DNA from: Candidatus Poribacteria bacterium | Lineage (GTDB): Bacteria > Abyssobacteria > SURF-5 | Assembly (NCBI GenBank): GCA_016215705.1 | Contig: JACRIR010000003.1 | Span: 1 to 64,000, forward strand | DNA length: 64,000 nt | Direction of reading: 5' to 3' | Part shown: one piece after another, positions 38,190-47,905 of the stretch | Layout of the letters: each line of letters starts with the position of its first letter | How positions within the stretch are numbered: position 1 is the stretch's first letter | Made by a program: the position numbers and the translations under genes | Notes under the pieces: generated by a model | Database searches by the model: none | Told to the model about the DNA's origin: nothing | Seen by the model: only the letters and a program-made list of their open reading frames with translations

Positions 38190-38223
38190 CCACTTCAGGC
38201 AAGTGTGGCCGGAGAAACTTACA

Positions 38224-39879
38224 ATGTCTGAGAATACAAGGGTGCTGGTTCTCGGCCTCGATGGCGGCTCCCTCAGTCTAATAAAGAAACTGGCGGACAA
38301 CGGGGTCATGCCTACGATGGCCTCGCTGATCCATCGAGGAGTCTCCGGAAACCTCGAATCAACGTTTCCTCCGATCACCGCGCCCGCATGGTCTTCGTTC
38401 CTGACCGGAAAGAATCCGGGGAAACACGGAATTTTTAATTTTTTCAAAGACTTGCGAAACGTGCAGAAGCGGCGGATAATCAGCTACGACGCCATCAAGG
38501 CCGACACGCTTATCTCAATCGCGAATCAGGCCGGCAAGAAGCTCGTCTCCATAAATGTTCCGGTCACGTATCCGCCACCCCGGGTTGATGGATATGTCAT
38601 CTCGTGCATGTTCACTCCGAGCACGTTGAGCACGTTCACTTATCCGCCCGATTTGTATAGCGACCTGAAAGTAAAACTGGGAGAATACATCATCTCGGTC
38701 CCCTTCCAGAGATATAATGAGGACAATCTCGACGTGTTCCTCAAGGACGTTTCGCATAGCCTTCGCCAGCGAACACGGTACGCCGAAGAGCTCATTGGGC
38801 GTTTCGGATGGGACTTGTTCATGGTCGTATTCAGTTGCACTGACTACGTGCAGCATGCAATGTGGAATTATCTTTCCGATGGCGTTGGAGCCCCCTCGAA
38901 GACAGCGAAACAGTACGATGGCCTGTTGATGAGTTTCTACCATGAGTTGGACACTTCCATTGGAAAACTCCTCAGCGCGATTGATACGAATACGCAGGTG
39001 CTCGTGGTCTCGGACCACGGGTTTGGCCCCCTGAAACGCAAGTTCTATATCAATGCATGGCTGTCGCAAATGGGGTTGCTGCACTTCTCAACCGATCTGC
39101 GCTCGAAGCTCGACGCCCAGGCCGGCAAAACGCTCAACCGCCTCAAGCAACTCGTCGTAAAATACGACCGCCTCGATCTGAGGAAAAAGCTCAAGGGCGG
39201 CAAACGATCATTCGCCTACGACACAGTGTTTCGATTCATAGACTGGCCGAAAACCAAAGCCTTCGCCGGGTCTTACTCCGAGCAGGGCATATACATCAAC
39301 GTGAAGGGCGCGTGCCCGAACGGAACCGTCCTGCCCGGCAAGGAATATGAGGACCTGCGAAACAGGATTCTCTCCGAATTGCAGAATATCACCGATCCGG
39401 ACACAGGCGGAAAGCTCAAAGTCGAGGCTTACAAGCGAGAAGACATTTATTCGGGCGACTACGTCAATGAAGCCGCTGACATCATTTTCATATTGGATGA
39501 GGGGCAGTGCATTGCTGACAACTCTCCCTCGGACAAACTCTTCGAGAAGACCAACCTCAAGCATGGTTACGGCCACCATCGGAAAGAAGGCATACTCATC
39601 GCAAGCGGCAACGGAATCAAGAACAACGCCAAGGTCTCTGGGGCAAGAATAATTGATGTCGCGCCGACCATCCTGTATTCCTTGGGCATCGAGATTCCGG
39701 ATGACATGGACGGCGCCGTCCTTCAAGAGATATTTGAGCCGAGCTTCGTCCAGGCCAGAGGCGACCAGACCAAGAAATTGTCTGTAGGACATAGACAAGC
39801 GTCGGAGGCCGACGAAGTCTATTCGGAAGAAGACGCCAAGAAAATAGAGGAACGACTCCGGGGATTGGGGTACTTGTAG
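38224..39879 (+). CDS. Alkaline phosphatase superfamily / type I phosphodiesterase-like protein (copy 1)
   Basis: 'MSENTRVLVLGLDGGSLSLIKKLADNGVMPTMASLIHRG...STFPPITAPAWSSFLTGKNPGKHGIFNFF...VVSDHGFGP'. Confidence 0.92.
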   Translation: MSENTRVLVLGLDGGSLSLIKKLADNGVMPTMASLIHRGVSGNLESTFPPITAPAWSSFLTGKNPGKHGIFNFFKDLRNVQKRRIISYDAIKADTLISIANQAGKKLVSINVPVTYPPPRVDGYVISCMFTPSTLSTFTYPPDLYSDLKVKLGEYIISVPFQRYNEDNLDVFLKDVSHSLRQRTRYAEELIGRFGWDLFMVVFSCTDYVQHAMWNYLSDGVGAPSKTAKQYDGLLMSFYHELDTSIGKLLSAIDTNTQVLVVSDHGFGPLKRKFYINAWLSQMGLLHFSTDLRSKLDAQAGKTLNRLKQLVVKYDRLDLRKKLKGGKRSFAYDTVFRFIDWPKTKAFAGSYSEQGIYINVKGACPNGTVLPGKEYEDLRNRILSELQNITDPDTGGKLKVEAYKREDIYSGDYVNEAADIIFILDEGQCIADNSPSDKLFEKTNLKHGYGHHRKEGILIASGNGIKNNAKVSGARIIDVAPTILYSLGIEIPDDMDGAVLQEIFEPSFVQARGDQTKKLSVGHRQASEADEVYSEEDAKKIEERLRGLGYL

Positions 39880-39885
39880 CCTGCT

Positions 39886-40947
39886 ATGGAACCGAATATA
39901 GAAGTTCGCAAATTTCAGAGAAGCGATATTCCGACGCTCAACGAAATGATGCAGAAGATTTATGGCTTCTCATATGACGAACGCCTGTGGATATGGAAGT
40001 ATGAGGATAACCCCCTCAAGAAGAATTACTCCTATGTGGCTGTCGCAAACGGCAGGGTCATCGCCCATATTGGCGGCATCCCGATTGAGCGCCAGATAAG
40101 GGGGGAGAAGCTGATAGGTTGCCAACTGGCCGACTTGATATCCGATCCGGAACATCGGATAAAGGGCGCATTCACGCTTGCATATATGGCAAATGTGGCC
40201 CAGTGCGTTGAGGAAGGGGCACAGCACTTCGGATTCGCCAATGCAAATTCATCAACGTATGTATCCAGGAGCAAATTTGCAGCCATTGGGCCAATGGTGC
40301 CCCGGTTTGATCGACTGGTAAGCGTTATTCCCTTCATCAAACGAGCAAGCAGACTTCCGATTTTGCCCGAACTTGTGGGATTCCCGATTGATCTCGCCCT
40401 AGGGCTTGTTTACTCTTCATGGCGACGGACGAAGATTGAAAGAAACTCAATCGAACAAATCCATCACTTCGACTCCCGGTTCGATGATCTCTGGCAAGAG
40501 GTTGCCCCGAGGTTCCCACGGACGAACGTGCGAACAAGCGAGTATCTCAATTGGCGATACGTTAGGCATCCCGTATACGAATACAAAACCCTTGCATTCA
40601 GCAAGAACGGAAAAATTAGAGGCTACATTGTGTTGAGACTTCTGACGGAAAAGAACATCAAGCGCGGGCTTATCATCGATCTGATATCAGATTTTGAATC
40701 GCCGACCGTTTGGAACACATTGCTCGCTGCTGGTATTGAAGACCTGACAAAGGATGGGGCTGAACTGCTGACGTGCTGGATGTTCGAGCACATGCCGTAC
40801 TACGAGGCTCTGAGAAGGATGTGGTTTGTTCCCCGGCCCTCCGACCTGTCAATTATGATCTATGGCGTGGAGGGTGATGACAATGTCGCCTTTCTCAATG
40901 ACCCCAAGAACTGGTACGCCAGCATGGGCGATTCGGATATATTCTGA
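39886..40947 (+). CDS. GNAT family N-acetyltransferase-like protein
   Basis: 'IEVRKFQRSDIPTLNEMMQKIYGFSYDERLWIWKYEDNPLKKNYSYVAVANGRVIAHIGGIP'. Confidence 0.8.
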   Translation: MEPNIEVRKFQRSDIPTLNEMMQKIYGFSYDERLWIWKYEDNPLKKNYSYVAVANGRVIAHIGGIPIERQIRGEKLIGCQLADLISDPEHRIKGAFTLAYMANVAQCVEEGAQHFGFANANSSTYVSRSKFAAIGPMVPRFDRLVSVIPFIKRASRLPILPELVGFPIDLALGLVYSSWRRTKIERNSIEQIHHFDSRFDDLWQEVAPRFPRTNVRTSEYLNWRYVRHPVYEYKTLAFSKNGKIRGYIVLRLLTEKNIKRGLIIDLISDFESPTVWNTLLAAGIEDLTKDGAELLTCWMFEHMPYYEALRRMWFVPRPSDLSIMIYGVEGDDNVAFLNDPKNWYASMGDSDIF

Positions 40948-41023
40948 CCTTAATTCGGGGACACCATGCCGCATCGTGTTTATTGGGGGACACCATGCCA
41001 CATGGTGTCCCCCAATAAACACG
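40948..41023. repeat. Family-A half copy followed by a complete 23-bp-arm palindrome (nested)
   Basis: CCTTAATTCGGGGACACCATGCCGCAT then CGTGTTTATTGGGGGACACCATG-CCA-CATGGTGTCCCCCAATAAACACG (40975-41023). Confidence 0.93.
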
Positions 41024-41052
41024 TCCCACAATTGTGCAGGACAGGATAATTC

Positions 41053-41907
41053 ATGAAGATCGCGCTCAAGAAAATGATGTTCGCGGCCTTGTCCCTCGCG
41101 GGTAATTTCTACCAGACTGAAGGTGTTCCCGTTTTGGGTTATCATTCGATTGACGACGAGCCATCGCCTATATCGACGCCGGTGAAGATGTTCAGAGCGC
41201 AAATGGAGTATCTGAAGAACAGGAGAATCAATGTTATCTCGCTTGGCGAGTTATACAACAACCTTGTTTCGGGGAAGGAACTTCCGACAAACTCTGCAGT
41301 GATTACATTCGACGACGGGTTTGAGGGAGTCTTCCACCATGCCTTACCCATTTTGAAAGAGCTCGGCTTTCGCGCGACCGTCTTTGTTGCCACCAACTTT
41401 GTAGGGAAGCATATGGATTGGGAAAAAGTAGCCGGGATTCCGGTATATCGTCTCTGCGACTGGGGCCAGTTCCGGAAGATGAACGAAGAGGGAATCGACG
41501 TACAATCCCACACGATGTCCCACCCGTTCCTCCCTGAGTTGGAAGAGAAGCAAATCAGCGCAGAGGTGGAAGGCTCGATGAAAGCGATCGAGGAAAATCT
41601 GGACAAGAAAGTGGAATTCCTGGCGTATCCTTTTGGGGTGTCTGACGAAAGAGTCATCAGGATTCTCAAGGCAAATGGAATCAAAGGCGCGTGCAGCGGC
41701 ATGTTCGGCAAAGTCAGAAAAGAGCAAGACCCGTACTGCATGAAGCGGGTCGGCATCGAGCTTGTTTCGGGCAGGGACTTCCGGATGCTTATGAATTTCT
41801 TTTGTGCCTCGGTCTCAGGCACCGCCTCATGGTATATCTGGCTTCGAAACAATGGCGTTCCATTTTTGGTAAAACGGCCTACCCGAAGCCAATATGCGAA
41901 ACACTGA
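41053..41907 (+). CDS. Polysaccharide deacetylase
   Basis: 'AVITFDDGFEGVFHHALPILKELGFRATVFVATNFVG...VQSHTMSHPFLPEL'. Confidence 0.94.
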   Translation: MKIALKKMMFAALSLAGNFYQTEGVPVLGYHSIDDEPSPISTPVKMFRAQMEYLKNRRINVISLGELYNNLVSGKELPTNSAVITFDDGFEGVFHHALPILKELGFRATVFVATNFVGKHMDWEKVAGIPVYRLCDWGQFRKMNEEGIDVQSHTMSHPFLPELEEKQISAEVEGSMKAIEENLDKKVEFLAYPFGVSDERVIRILKANGIKGACSGMFGKVRKEQDPYCMKRVGIELVSGRDFRMLMNFFCASVSGTASWYIWLRNNGVPFLVKRPTRSQYAKH

Positions 41908-42133
41908 ACGAGCGGAACAACGATTCAATTACTGGACATCATTGGTATGGAAGTTGCTGATTGCTGATTATGGTATGGAAGCTGTTCCAGAAATGCTCGT
42001 TTGAAATCCGATGCTAGTGTAGTGTCTCAGAAATAACTTGAAGCGCTGCGAAGGGGACCATCCCAGATTTACGGGCGCTTTGCGCCGTAGAATCGGGACT
42101 GTCCCCGAAGATCATAGATAGAAAGGAACATAC

Positions 42134-43450
42134 GTGGATAATGTCATCATTGGCGCCGGACTTGCCGGCCTCTCTGCCGCCTATCATCTGAAAGACGACT
42201 ACATTATTTTTGAAAGGGAAGACCATGTTGGCGGACTCTGCTGGTCGGTCGACTTGGACGGCTTTGTCTTCGACAAGTCCATTCACATCTTGTATAGCGC
42301 TGATGCGTACGCCACCTCTCTGATCAAAGACGTGCTCTTAAAGGGTAATTTCCACTCGCAAGCCCGCGAGTCGTTCATATACCTGCAAGGTGTCTACACC
42401 GAATATCCTTTTCAGGCGCATACGTTCGGTCTGCCGCCACAAGTCATCGAGGAGTGCCTGCTCGGATTGGTCAAGGCAAGGTATGAGAATCACACTGGAG
42501 GCCGTCCGAAGAATTTCGCAGAATGGGTGGTCGCCACTTTTGGCGAGGGAATCGCGAAGTATTTCATGCTGCCGTACAATCGGAGGCAATGGGGAATCCC
42601 TCCGGAGTTGATGGACTACACATGGATTGACGGCAGGGTTCCAACTCCAAAGGTGGAAGAAGTGTTGCACGGCGCTCTCTTTCCTCCGAAGAAGAAGTTC
42701 GGGCCAAACTCTGAATTCTGGTATCCCGAGATGGGCGGAATCAAGTCCTTGCCTCTCGGTTTCGTGCCGCATATCAAGAACTTGCATCTCAATACGGGCG
42801 TGGTCAAAATCAACACGAAACGAAACACGGTTACCTTGTCCAATAATGAGGAGTGCCTGTACAAAAATGTCATTTCCACGCTGCCTCTGCCGGTCGTGAT
42901 TAGACTCCTCGACGAGGTCCCGGGAGCGGTCCAGGATGCGGCCAACGATCTGCAATATAACACCATCCATACGATCAACCTCTGCATCGACAGGCCGGCG
43001 ATTTCCGATAAGCACTGGGTATATTTCCCCGAGGACGAGTTCGTTTTTCATCGGCTCAGCTTCATGATGAATTTTTCCCGGAAGAACACGCCTGTCGGGA
43101 AGAGCTCGATCACCGTCGAGATATCGGAATCGAAACACAAGCAGATAAACCATAGCGCTCTCTTCGAGGATACTCTTCGCGGCCTCCAACGCATCGGAAT
43201 AATCCGGGGCAAGGATGAGGTCATCAACCATTGCACGATGTCGTTGACACCGGCATACGTGATTTACGATCTGAGCCACAGGAAAAACGTCAACTTGATC
43301 AAAGAGTACATGGAAAGCCGGAACATCCATTCTTGCGGCCGGTTTGGTGATTGGGAATATCTGAACATGGACCATGCGATCCTGAGCGGCAAGCGAGTGG
43401 CCGATAGAATATCCGAACGATCGCCGCACTTCTCCACCATTACTCCTTGA
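42134..43450 (+). CDS. FAD-dependent amine-oxidase/UDP-galactopyranose-mutase-like oxidoreductase (copy 1)
   Basis: GTG start; 'NVIIGAGLAGLSAAYHLKDDYIIFEREDHVGGLCWSVDLDGFVFDKSIHILYS...MLPYNRRQWGIPPELMDYTWIDGRVPTP'. Confidence 0.88.
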   Translation: MDNVIIGAGLAGLSAAYHLKDDYIIFEREDHVGGLCWSVDLDGFVFDKSIHILYSADAYATSLIKDVLLKGNFHSQARESFIYLQGVYTEYPFQAHTFGLPPQVIEECLLGLVKARYENHTGGRPKNFAEWVVATFGEGIAKYFMLPYNRRQWGIPPELMDYTWIDGRVPTPKVEEVLHGALFPPKKKFGPNSEFWYPEMGGIKSLPLGFVPHIKNLHLNTGVVKINTKRNTVTLSNNEECLYKNVISTLPLPVVIRLLDEVPGAVQDAANDLQYNTIHTINLCIDRPAISDKHWVYFPEDEFVFHRLSFMMNFSRKNTPVGKSSITVEISESKHKQINHSALFEDTLRGLQRIGIIRGKDEVINHCTMSLTPAYVIYDLSHRKNVNLIKEYMESRNIHSCGRFGDWEYLNMDHAILSGKRVADRISERSPHFSTITP

Positions 43451-43615
43451 GAAATCCGGATAATTCATATCAATGAGACTGTCGCGCAATTCAGAATTTG
43501 GGTCGGATCATTGTAGGTGCGAATTTATTCGCACAATGTTTCCGCCCTATTTTCGCTCAGTTTGTGCGAATGAACCGGCGCTTACACGAGTGTGAGACAG
43601 TCAACAATGGATCAT

Positions 43616-45277
43616 ATGAACATAAACAAGAAACGTCGGGTCTTCGTGTTGGGCATTGACGGCGCCACATTCGACCTGATCAAGCCGTGGGCTCGCGAGG
43701 GCAAGCTCCCGAGTTTCAAGAAGATGTTTGAAACGGGCGCTCATGGAGACCTCCGCTCCGTTCCAAGTTGCCGAAGCGCCGCAGCATGGACCTCCCTCAT
43801 TACGGGAACAAACCCGGGCAAGCACGGAATCTATGAATTCTACGAATATGTCCCCGAGAAGTGTCAGGTCAAGTTCATCAACGCCTCGTTTAGAGAAGGC
43901 GATAGCATCTGGAAACGATGTTCCGATGCCGGCAAGGTGGTCGGTGTAATCAATGTTCCGATGACCTACCCTGCGGAAAGGGTCAATGGCATCCTTGTCG
44001 GGGGCATTGATACGCCCGGAACCGAAAGCAAAGGGTTCACATATCCGCGCGATTTTGCCGAGAAACTGAAGCAAAGATACGGCGAATACATCATCGAGCC
44101 CGGCCTGACAGGCTTTATCGTTGGAAACAAGATCGACCTTGCCGCACGGAAACTCGAGGAGGAAACTCTTCAGAAGGTTGACCTGAGCAAATACATGATG
44201 TCGCTGCTCGACTGGGATTTCTTTATGGTGGTCTTCCGAAGCGTCGACGCGGCCCAACATTGCTTCTGGAAATACATGGACCGCTCGCATCCTCATTTCA
44301 ATGAAAAGGAGCACCGGAAATACGGCGACACCATCCTCAGCACGTATCAAAAGATCGATGATTTCCTGGGGTTCCTCCTCGAGACCCTCGATGAGGAGAC
44401 AACCCTCATCATCATGTCCGACCACGGATTTGGCAAAAAACATCCGGCCGGCAACCAGGTGAACATGTGGCTTCGCAAAATGGGATGGCTGAAGTTCAAA
44501 ACGGATACGGAAGCAAAGACAGGCTCCTCCCGCTTGGGCAGCGCGTTTACCGAGGCGCTCGGCGTGCTTTATCGGCTTGTCATCGGACTCACCCCGAGGA
44601 AATTCAAGGAAGCCCTCGCAAGAAGGTTCCCGAACCTGCGGAACAAAGTGACCTCGCGGTTGTGTTTCTCGGAAATCGATTGGTCGGTCACAAGCGCTTA
44701 CTCCGAAAGCGTCTTCCCGACGGTCCGGATAAACCTGAAGGGCCGAGAAAAGGACGGCACCGTGGAACCCGGCCCTGAATTCGACTCCCTTCGCGAACGC
44801 ATCCGCCGCGAGTTGCTCGAGAATTGCCGGGATTCCGCAACGGGCGAACAAATTGTTTCGCAGGTCCTGAGGAAAGAGGACATCTATACGGGCAAGTATG
44901 TATGCAAAGCGCCGGACCTACTCATCAAGTGGAAGGAGGACAGCCGAATCAACGGCATCGATCTCGGAGATGGGACGCGCCGTGGAAGCATACCTCTCCG
45001 TGTGTCCTCCTACAAGAGCTTCATAACCGGCGAAGATCCTGATGTGATCAGTGGCGATCACCACACGAACGGAATCTTCATGATACGAGGCAAAAAAGTC
45101 TGCAAGGGATATGATATCGGGACTTGCGAGTTCCTGGATCTGACTCCGACCATTTATCATCTTCTCGACCTCCCCATTCCGTCGGATTTCGACGGGAAGC
45201 CACTTCTCAAGGCATTTGAGGGCATCGCCGGCTCGTTGGCCTCAAGTGAATGGGTGCCCCAACGTGGAAAAGAATAA
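43616..45277 (+). CDS. Alkaline phosphatase superfamily / type I phosphodiesterase-like protein (copy 2)
   Basis: 'RRVFVLGIDGATFDLIKPWAREGKLPSFKKMFETGAHGDLRSVPSCRSAAAWTSLITGTNPGKHGIYEF...IMSDHGFG'. Confidence 0.92.
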   Translation: MNINKKRRVFVLGIDGATFDLIKPWAREGKLPSFKKMFETGAHGDLRSVPSCRSAAAWTSLITGTNPGKHGIYEFYEYVPEKCQVKFINASFREGDSIWKRCSDAGKVVGVINVPMTYPAERVNGILVGGIDTPGTESKGFTYPRDFAEKLKQRYGEYIIEPGLTGFIVGNKIDLAARKLEEETLQKVDLSKYMMSLLDWDFFMVVFRSVDAAQHCFWKYMDRSHPHFNEKEHRKYGDTILSTYQKIDDFLGFLLETLDEETTLIIMSDHGFGKKHPAGNQVNMWLRKMGWLKFKTDTEAKTGSSRLGSAFTEALGVLYRLVIGLTPRKFKEALARRFPNLRNKVTSRLCFSEIDWSVTSAYSESVFPTVRINLKGREKDGTVEPGPEFDSLRERIRRELLENCRDSATGEQIVSQVLRKEDIYTGKYVCKAPDLLIKWKEDSRINGIDLGDGTRRGSIPLRVSSYKSFITGEDPDVISGDHHTNGIFMIRGKKVCKGYDIGTCEFLDLTPTIYHLLDLPIPSDFDGKPLLKAFEGIAGSLASSEWVPQRGKE

Positions 45278-46682
45278 AAAGAAGAAGATCGTAATACTCG
45301 GCGCGGGGCTGGCCGGCCTTCGGCTCGGCGCCCGGCTCTCCGAGAAAGGCTTTCAGGTCGAGCTCCATGAAAAAGAGAGCTTTGTAGGCGGCCTACTTCA
45401 AACAATCGAGCGCAACGGCTTCATATTCGACCTTGGCCCCCACATCTTCTTCGACGAATATCTGGACTACTATCAGCGGCTACTCGGTGACGACCTGCTC
45501 CGACTCCATGCGCTTTACGGCATCGGATTCGACCGCAAGCAGATTCAGTCGCCCATCAACCCCATCAACTTGATAAAGAAAGTGAGCCCGTTACGCTCCA
45601 TCCCGCTCGTGGGGGGACTTGCCTCGAGGGCGCTGTTCGGCTCAGACGTCTCGCGCGCGCAAAGCGCGGATGAGTGGGTAACCGCCAAGTTCGGAGACAG
45701 GGCAAACGAGTATTTCTTCAGATACTATATCGAGAAATCCACCGGGCTTACTTCAACAAATGTCTCGGCTCACTGGTGCACCGAGCGACACAGGTTTTAC
45801 AAAGAACACAATCTGTGGGGAAGAGCCCTCAAGGTTCTTTCGCGTCTTCTGAAACGCTCGACCGGCGCGCCACTCACACTCTATTACACGAAAAAAGGAG
45901 CGCAAATAATCGCCGAGAAAATGGCGGACGGCATAAAGACAGGCGGCGGCTCAATAGTCCTGAACTCGAAAATCGTAGAGATCGGCGTCGATAATCATCG
46001 AGTGCGGGATATACAAGTCGAATCAAGAGACGGCGGCAAACGGAGGGTGGACGCGGACTTGTTCGCCAACACGCTTCCTATCACAACCCTTTGGAATTTG
46101 CTCCTTCAGAATGAGTCCGTTGCGAATACCGAGTCTCCGCTGAACCTCAAATTCCGGAATCTATGGCTTTTCTATTTCTTTATCAAGCGGCCAAGACTCT
46201 CCGACAAAGTGCAAATCTATTTTCCGGAGAAGAAATACGTCTTCAAACGGATTTACGAGCCAAAGAATCTGAATCCGGCCATGGGCGCTCCTGAGACCAC
46301 AGGCGTTTGCGTGGAAGTGGGATATACCGACGGCGACGCGATATCGACAATAACCGAAGACGAACTGGCCGCGAGAGTCAAGAATGAGATGGCGGACTTT
46401 TATTCCCTTAAGCCCGATGAGTTCCTTGAGTATTTCTCTCTCAAGGTCCCGTATTCATACCCGATTTATGAACTGGGATACGAGCACGAACTGATGCGAG
46501 CGGCGACGTGGCTGTTCAATACCGACAACATCTTCTCGCTTGGGCGACAGGGCCTGTTCAGGTACGATTTCATGACGAACCGCGTAATGGAATCGGCGGA
46601 CGCGCTTGCGGAGTTCATTCTCTCGGGCAAAACCAAGATGGAATTCTTTAAGACGCCGAACGCCAAAGCGCCTTTCTTCTAA
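45264..46682 (+). CDS. FAD-dependent oxidoreductase, UGM/protoporphyrinogen-oxidase-like (copy 2)
   Basis: GTG start 'VEKNKKKKIVILGAGLAGLRLGARLSEKGFQVELHEKESFVGGLLQTIERNGFIFDLGPHIFF'; overlaps the preceding CDS by 14 nt. Confidence 0.9.
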   Translation: MEKNKKKKIVILGAGLAGLRLGARLSEKGFQVELHEKESFVGGLLQTIERNGFIFDLGPHIFFDEYLDYYQRLLGDDLLRLHALYGIGFDRKQIQSPINPINLIKKVSPLRSIPLVGGLASRALFGSDVSRAQSADEWVTAKFGDRANEYFFRYYIEKSTGLTSTNVSAHWCTERHRFYKEHNLWGRALKVLSRLLKRSTGAPLTLYYTKKGAQIIAEKMADGIKTGGGSIVLNSKIVEIGVDNHRVRDIQVESRDGGKRRVDADLFANTLPITTLWNLLLQNESVANTESPLNLKFRNLWLFYFFIKRPRLSDKVQIYFPEKKYVFKRIYEPKNLNPAMGAPETTGVCVEVGYTDGDAISTITEDELAARVKNEMADFYSLKPDEFLEYFSLKVPYSYPIYELGYEHELMRAATWLFNTDNIFSLGRQGLFRYDFMTNRVMESADALAEFILSGKTKMEFFKTPNAKAPFF

Positions 46683-46696
46683 AGGAACAAATCGGG

Positions 46697-47860
46697 ATGA
46701 CTTCCCCAAAAAAGAAAAAAGTGGCCATGCTCTTCTCCATGAGCTTTCTCCCGGTGCAAGGTCGCTATCTCCGAACTTACAATGAAGCCAAGACCCTGTC
46801 GGACAACGGGTATGACGTCACCATGATTGCGTGGGACCGTGAGATCATAAGCCCGGAGAAGGAGAACCTGAACGGAATCCACGTCGAGCGTCTTCGGATT
46901 CCGGCGGGTTTTCAGGCAGGCCCCGTAAAGAATTTGCCGAAGATACTCACATTCTACAAGCGAGCCATACAGCGTCTATGGAAATCGGACTTTGATGTAA
47001 TCCATTGTTTCAATCTCGATACCATAATCCCGGGTTTGCTGGTTGGCAGGCTCAAGAGGAAGAAGGTCGTGCTCGACCTGTGTGAGCCGAACTACTACGC
47101 GAACTGGAAGCCGATCTTTCAGCCCGTGTACAGACTCATCAATTTCTTTGAAAAATTCTTCTCGCGCCGGTTTGACCGGTTATTCGTGCACAATCTATAT
47201 CAAATGGACAAGTTTGGGAAGTTTGGGGTCAAAAGCCTCCTGCAAATAGGCAGCTACCCGAACCTGTCACTCGTAGTGAATGAAGTGAATGCCAGGCGGG
47301 ACAGTGAGAGTGTTGTGATAGGCAGGCTCGGCTCAATATATCATGACAATGGCATCGAGGAGACCATTGAAGCTTTCCAGATGATCCGGAAAAAATACCC
47401 GAAATGCAGGCTGCTATTGGCAGGCAAGGTGTTCGCAAAGTATAAGAGCACATTCGAGAAACTGATCGAACCTATAAGAGACCATCTGATCCTCATAGGC
47501 CAGTATGCGCCCTCGGACATGCCCGAGCTTTACAGCAAGATAGACATCTCGGTCATGCTGTATCGTCGCACGGAGTTCTTCAGGAACGTCACCCCTACGA
47601 AATTCTTTGATTCGATCGCCAGCGGAGTTCCGCTCGTCACCTCGGATATCGGCGACCTGCGACTGCTTACCACGCAGTATGATTGCGGCGTTATCGTTGA
47701 TGAAACCAATCCGCAGGACATCTGCCGGGGGTTCGAGACCCTTATTCGGGACCCGGACTTGAGAAGGACGATTGCCGAAAACGGGCTGAAGCTGGCGCGG
47801 GAGAAATTCAACTGGGAAGCCGAGGGCCGGAAACTCCTGAAAAGCTACGAAAGCCTATAA
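46697..47860 (+). CDS. Glycosyltransferase family 4
   Basis: 'RYLRTYNEAKTLSDNGYDVTMIAWDRE...IGRLGSIYHDNGIEETIEAFQMIRKKYPKCRLLLAGK...TPTKFFDSIASGVPLVTSDIGDLR'. Confidence 0.92.
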   Translation: MTSPKKKKVAMLFSMSFLPVQGRYLRTYNEAKTLSDNGYDVTMIAWDREIISPEKENLNGIHVERLRIPAGFQAGPVKNLPKILTFYKRAIQRLWKSDFDVIHCFNLDTIIPGLLVGRLKRKKVVLDLCEPNYYANWKPIFQPVYRLINFFEKFFSRRFDRLFVHNLYQMDKFGKFGVKSLLQIGSYPNLSLVVNEVNARRDSESVVIGRLGSIYHDNGIEETIEAFQMIRKKYPKCRLLLAGKVFAKYKSTFEKLIEPIRDHLILIGQYAPSDMPELYSKIDISVMLYRRTEFFRNVTPTKFFDSIASGVPLVTSDIGDLRLLTTQYDCGVIVDETNPQDICRGFETLIRDPDLRRTIAENGLKLAREKFNWEAEGRKLLKSYESL

Positions 47861-47905
47861 GGACAATAGGAACAGTTTCATAGTCCCTACGTTGCGGGTC
47901 CGTCC

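Noticed and set aside
42053-42106. GGGGACCATCCCAGATTTACGGGCGCTTTGCGCCG... as a family-A member
   Set aside because: Different sequence and imperfect stem; at most another repeat type, not grouped with family A.
42338-44851. 383-aa and 416-aa - strand ORFs
   Set aside because: Antisense to the FAD oxidoreductase and AlkP-like genes; no domain signature.
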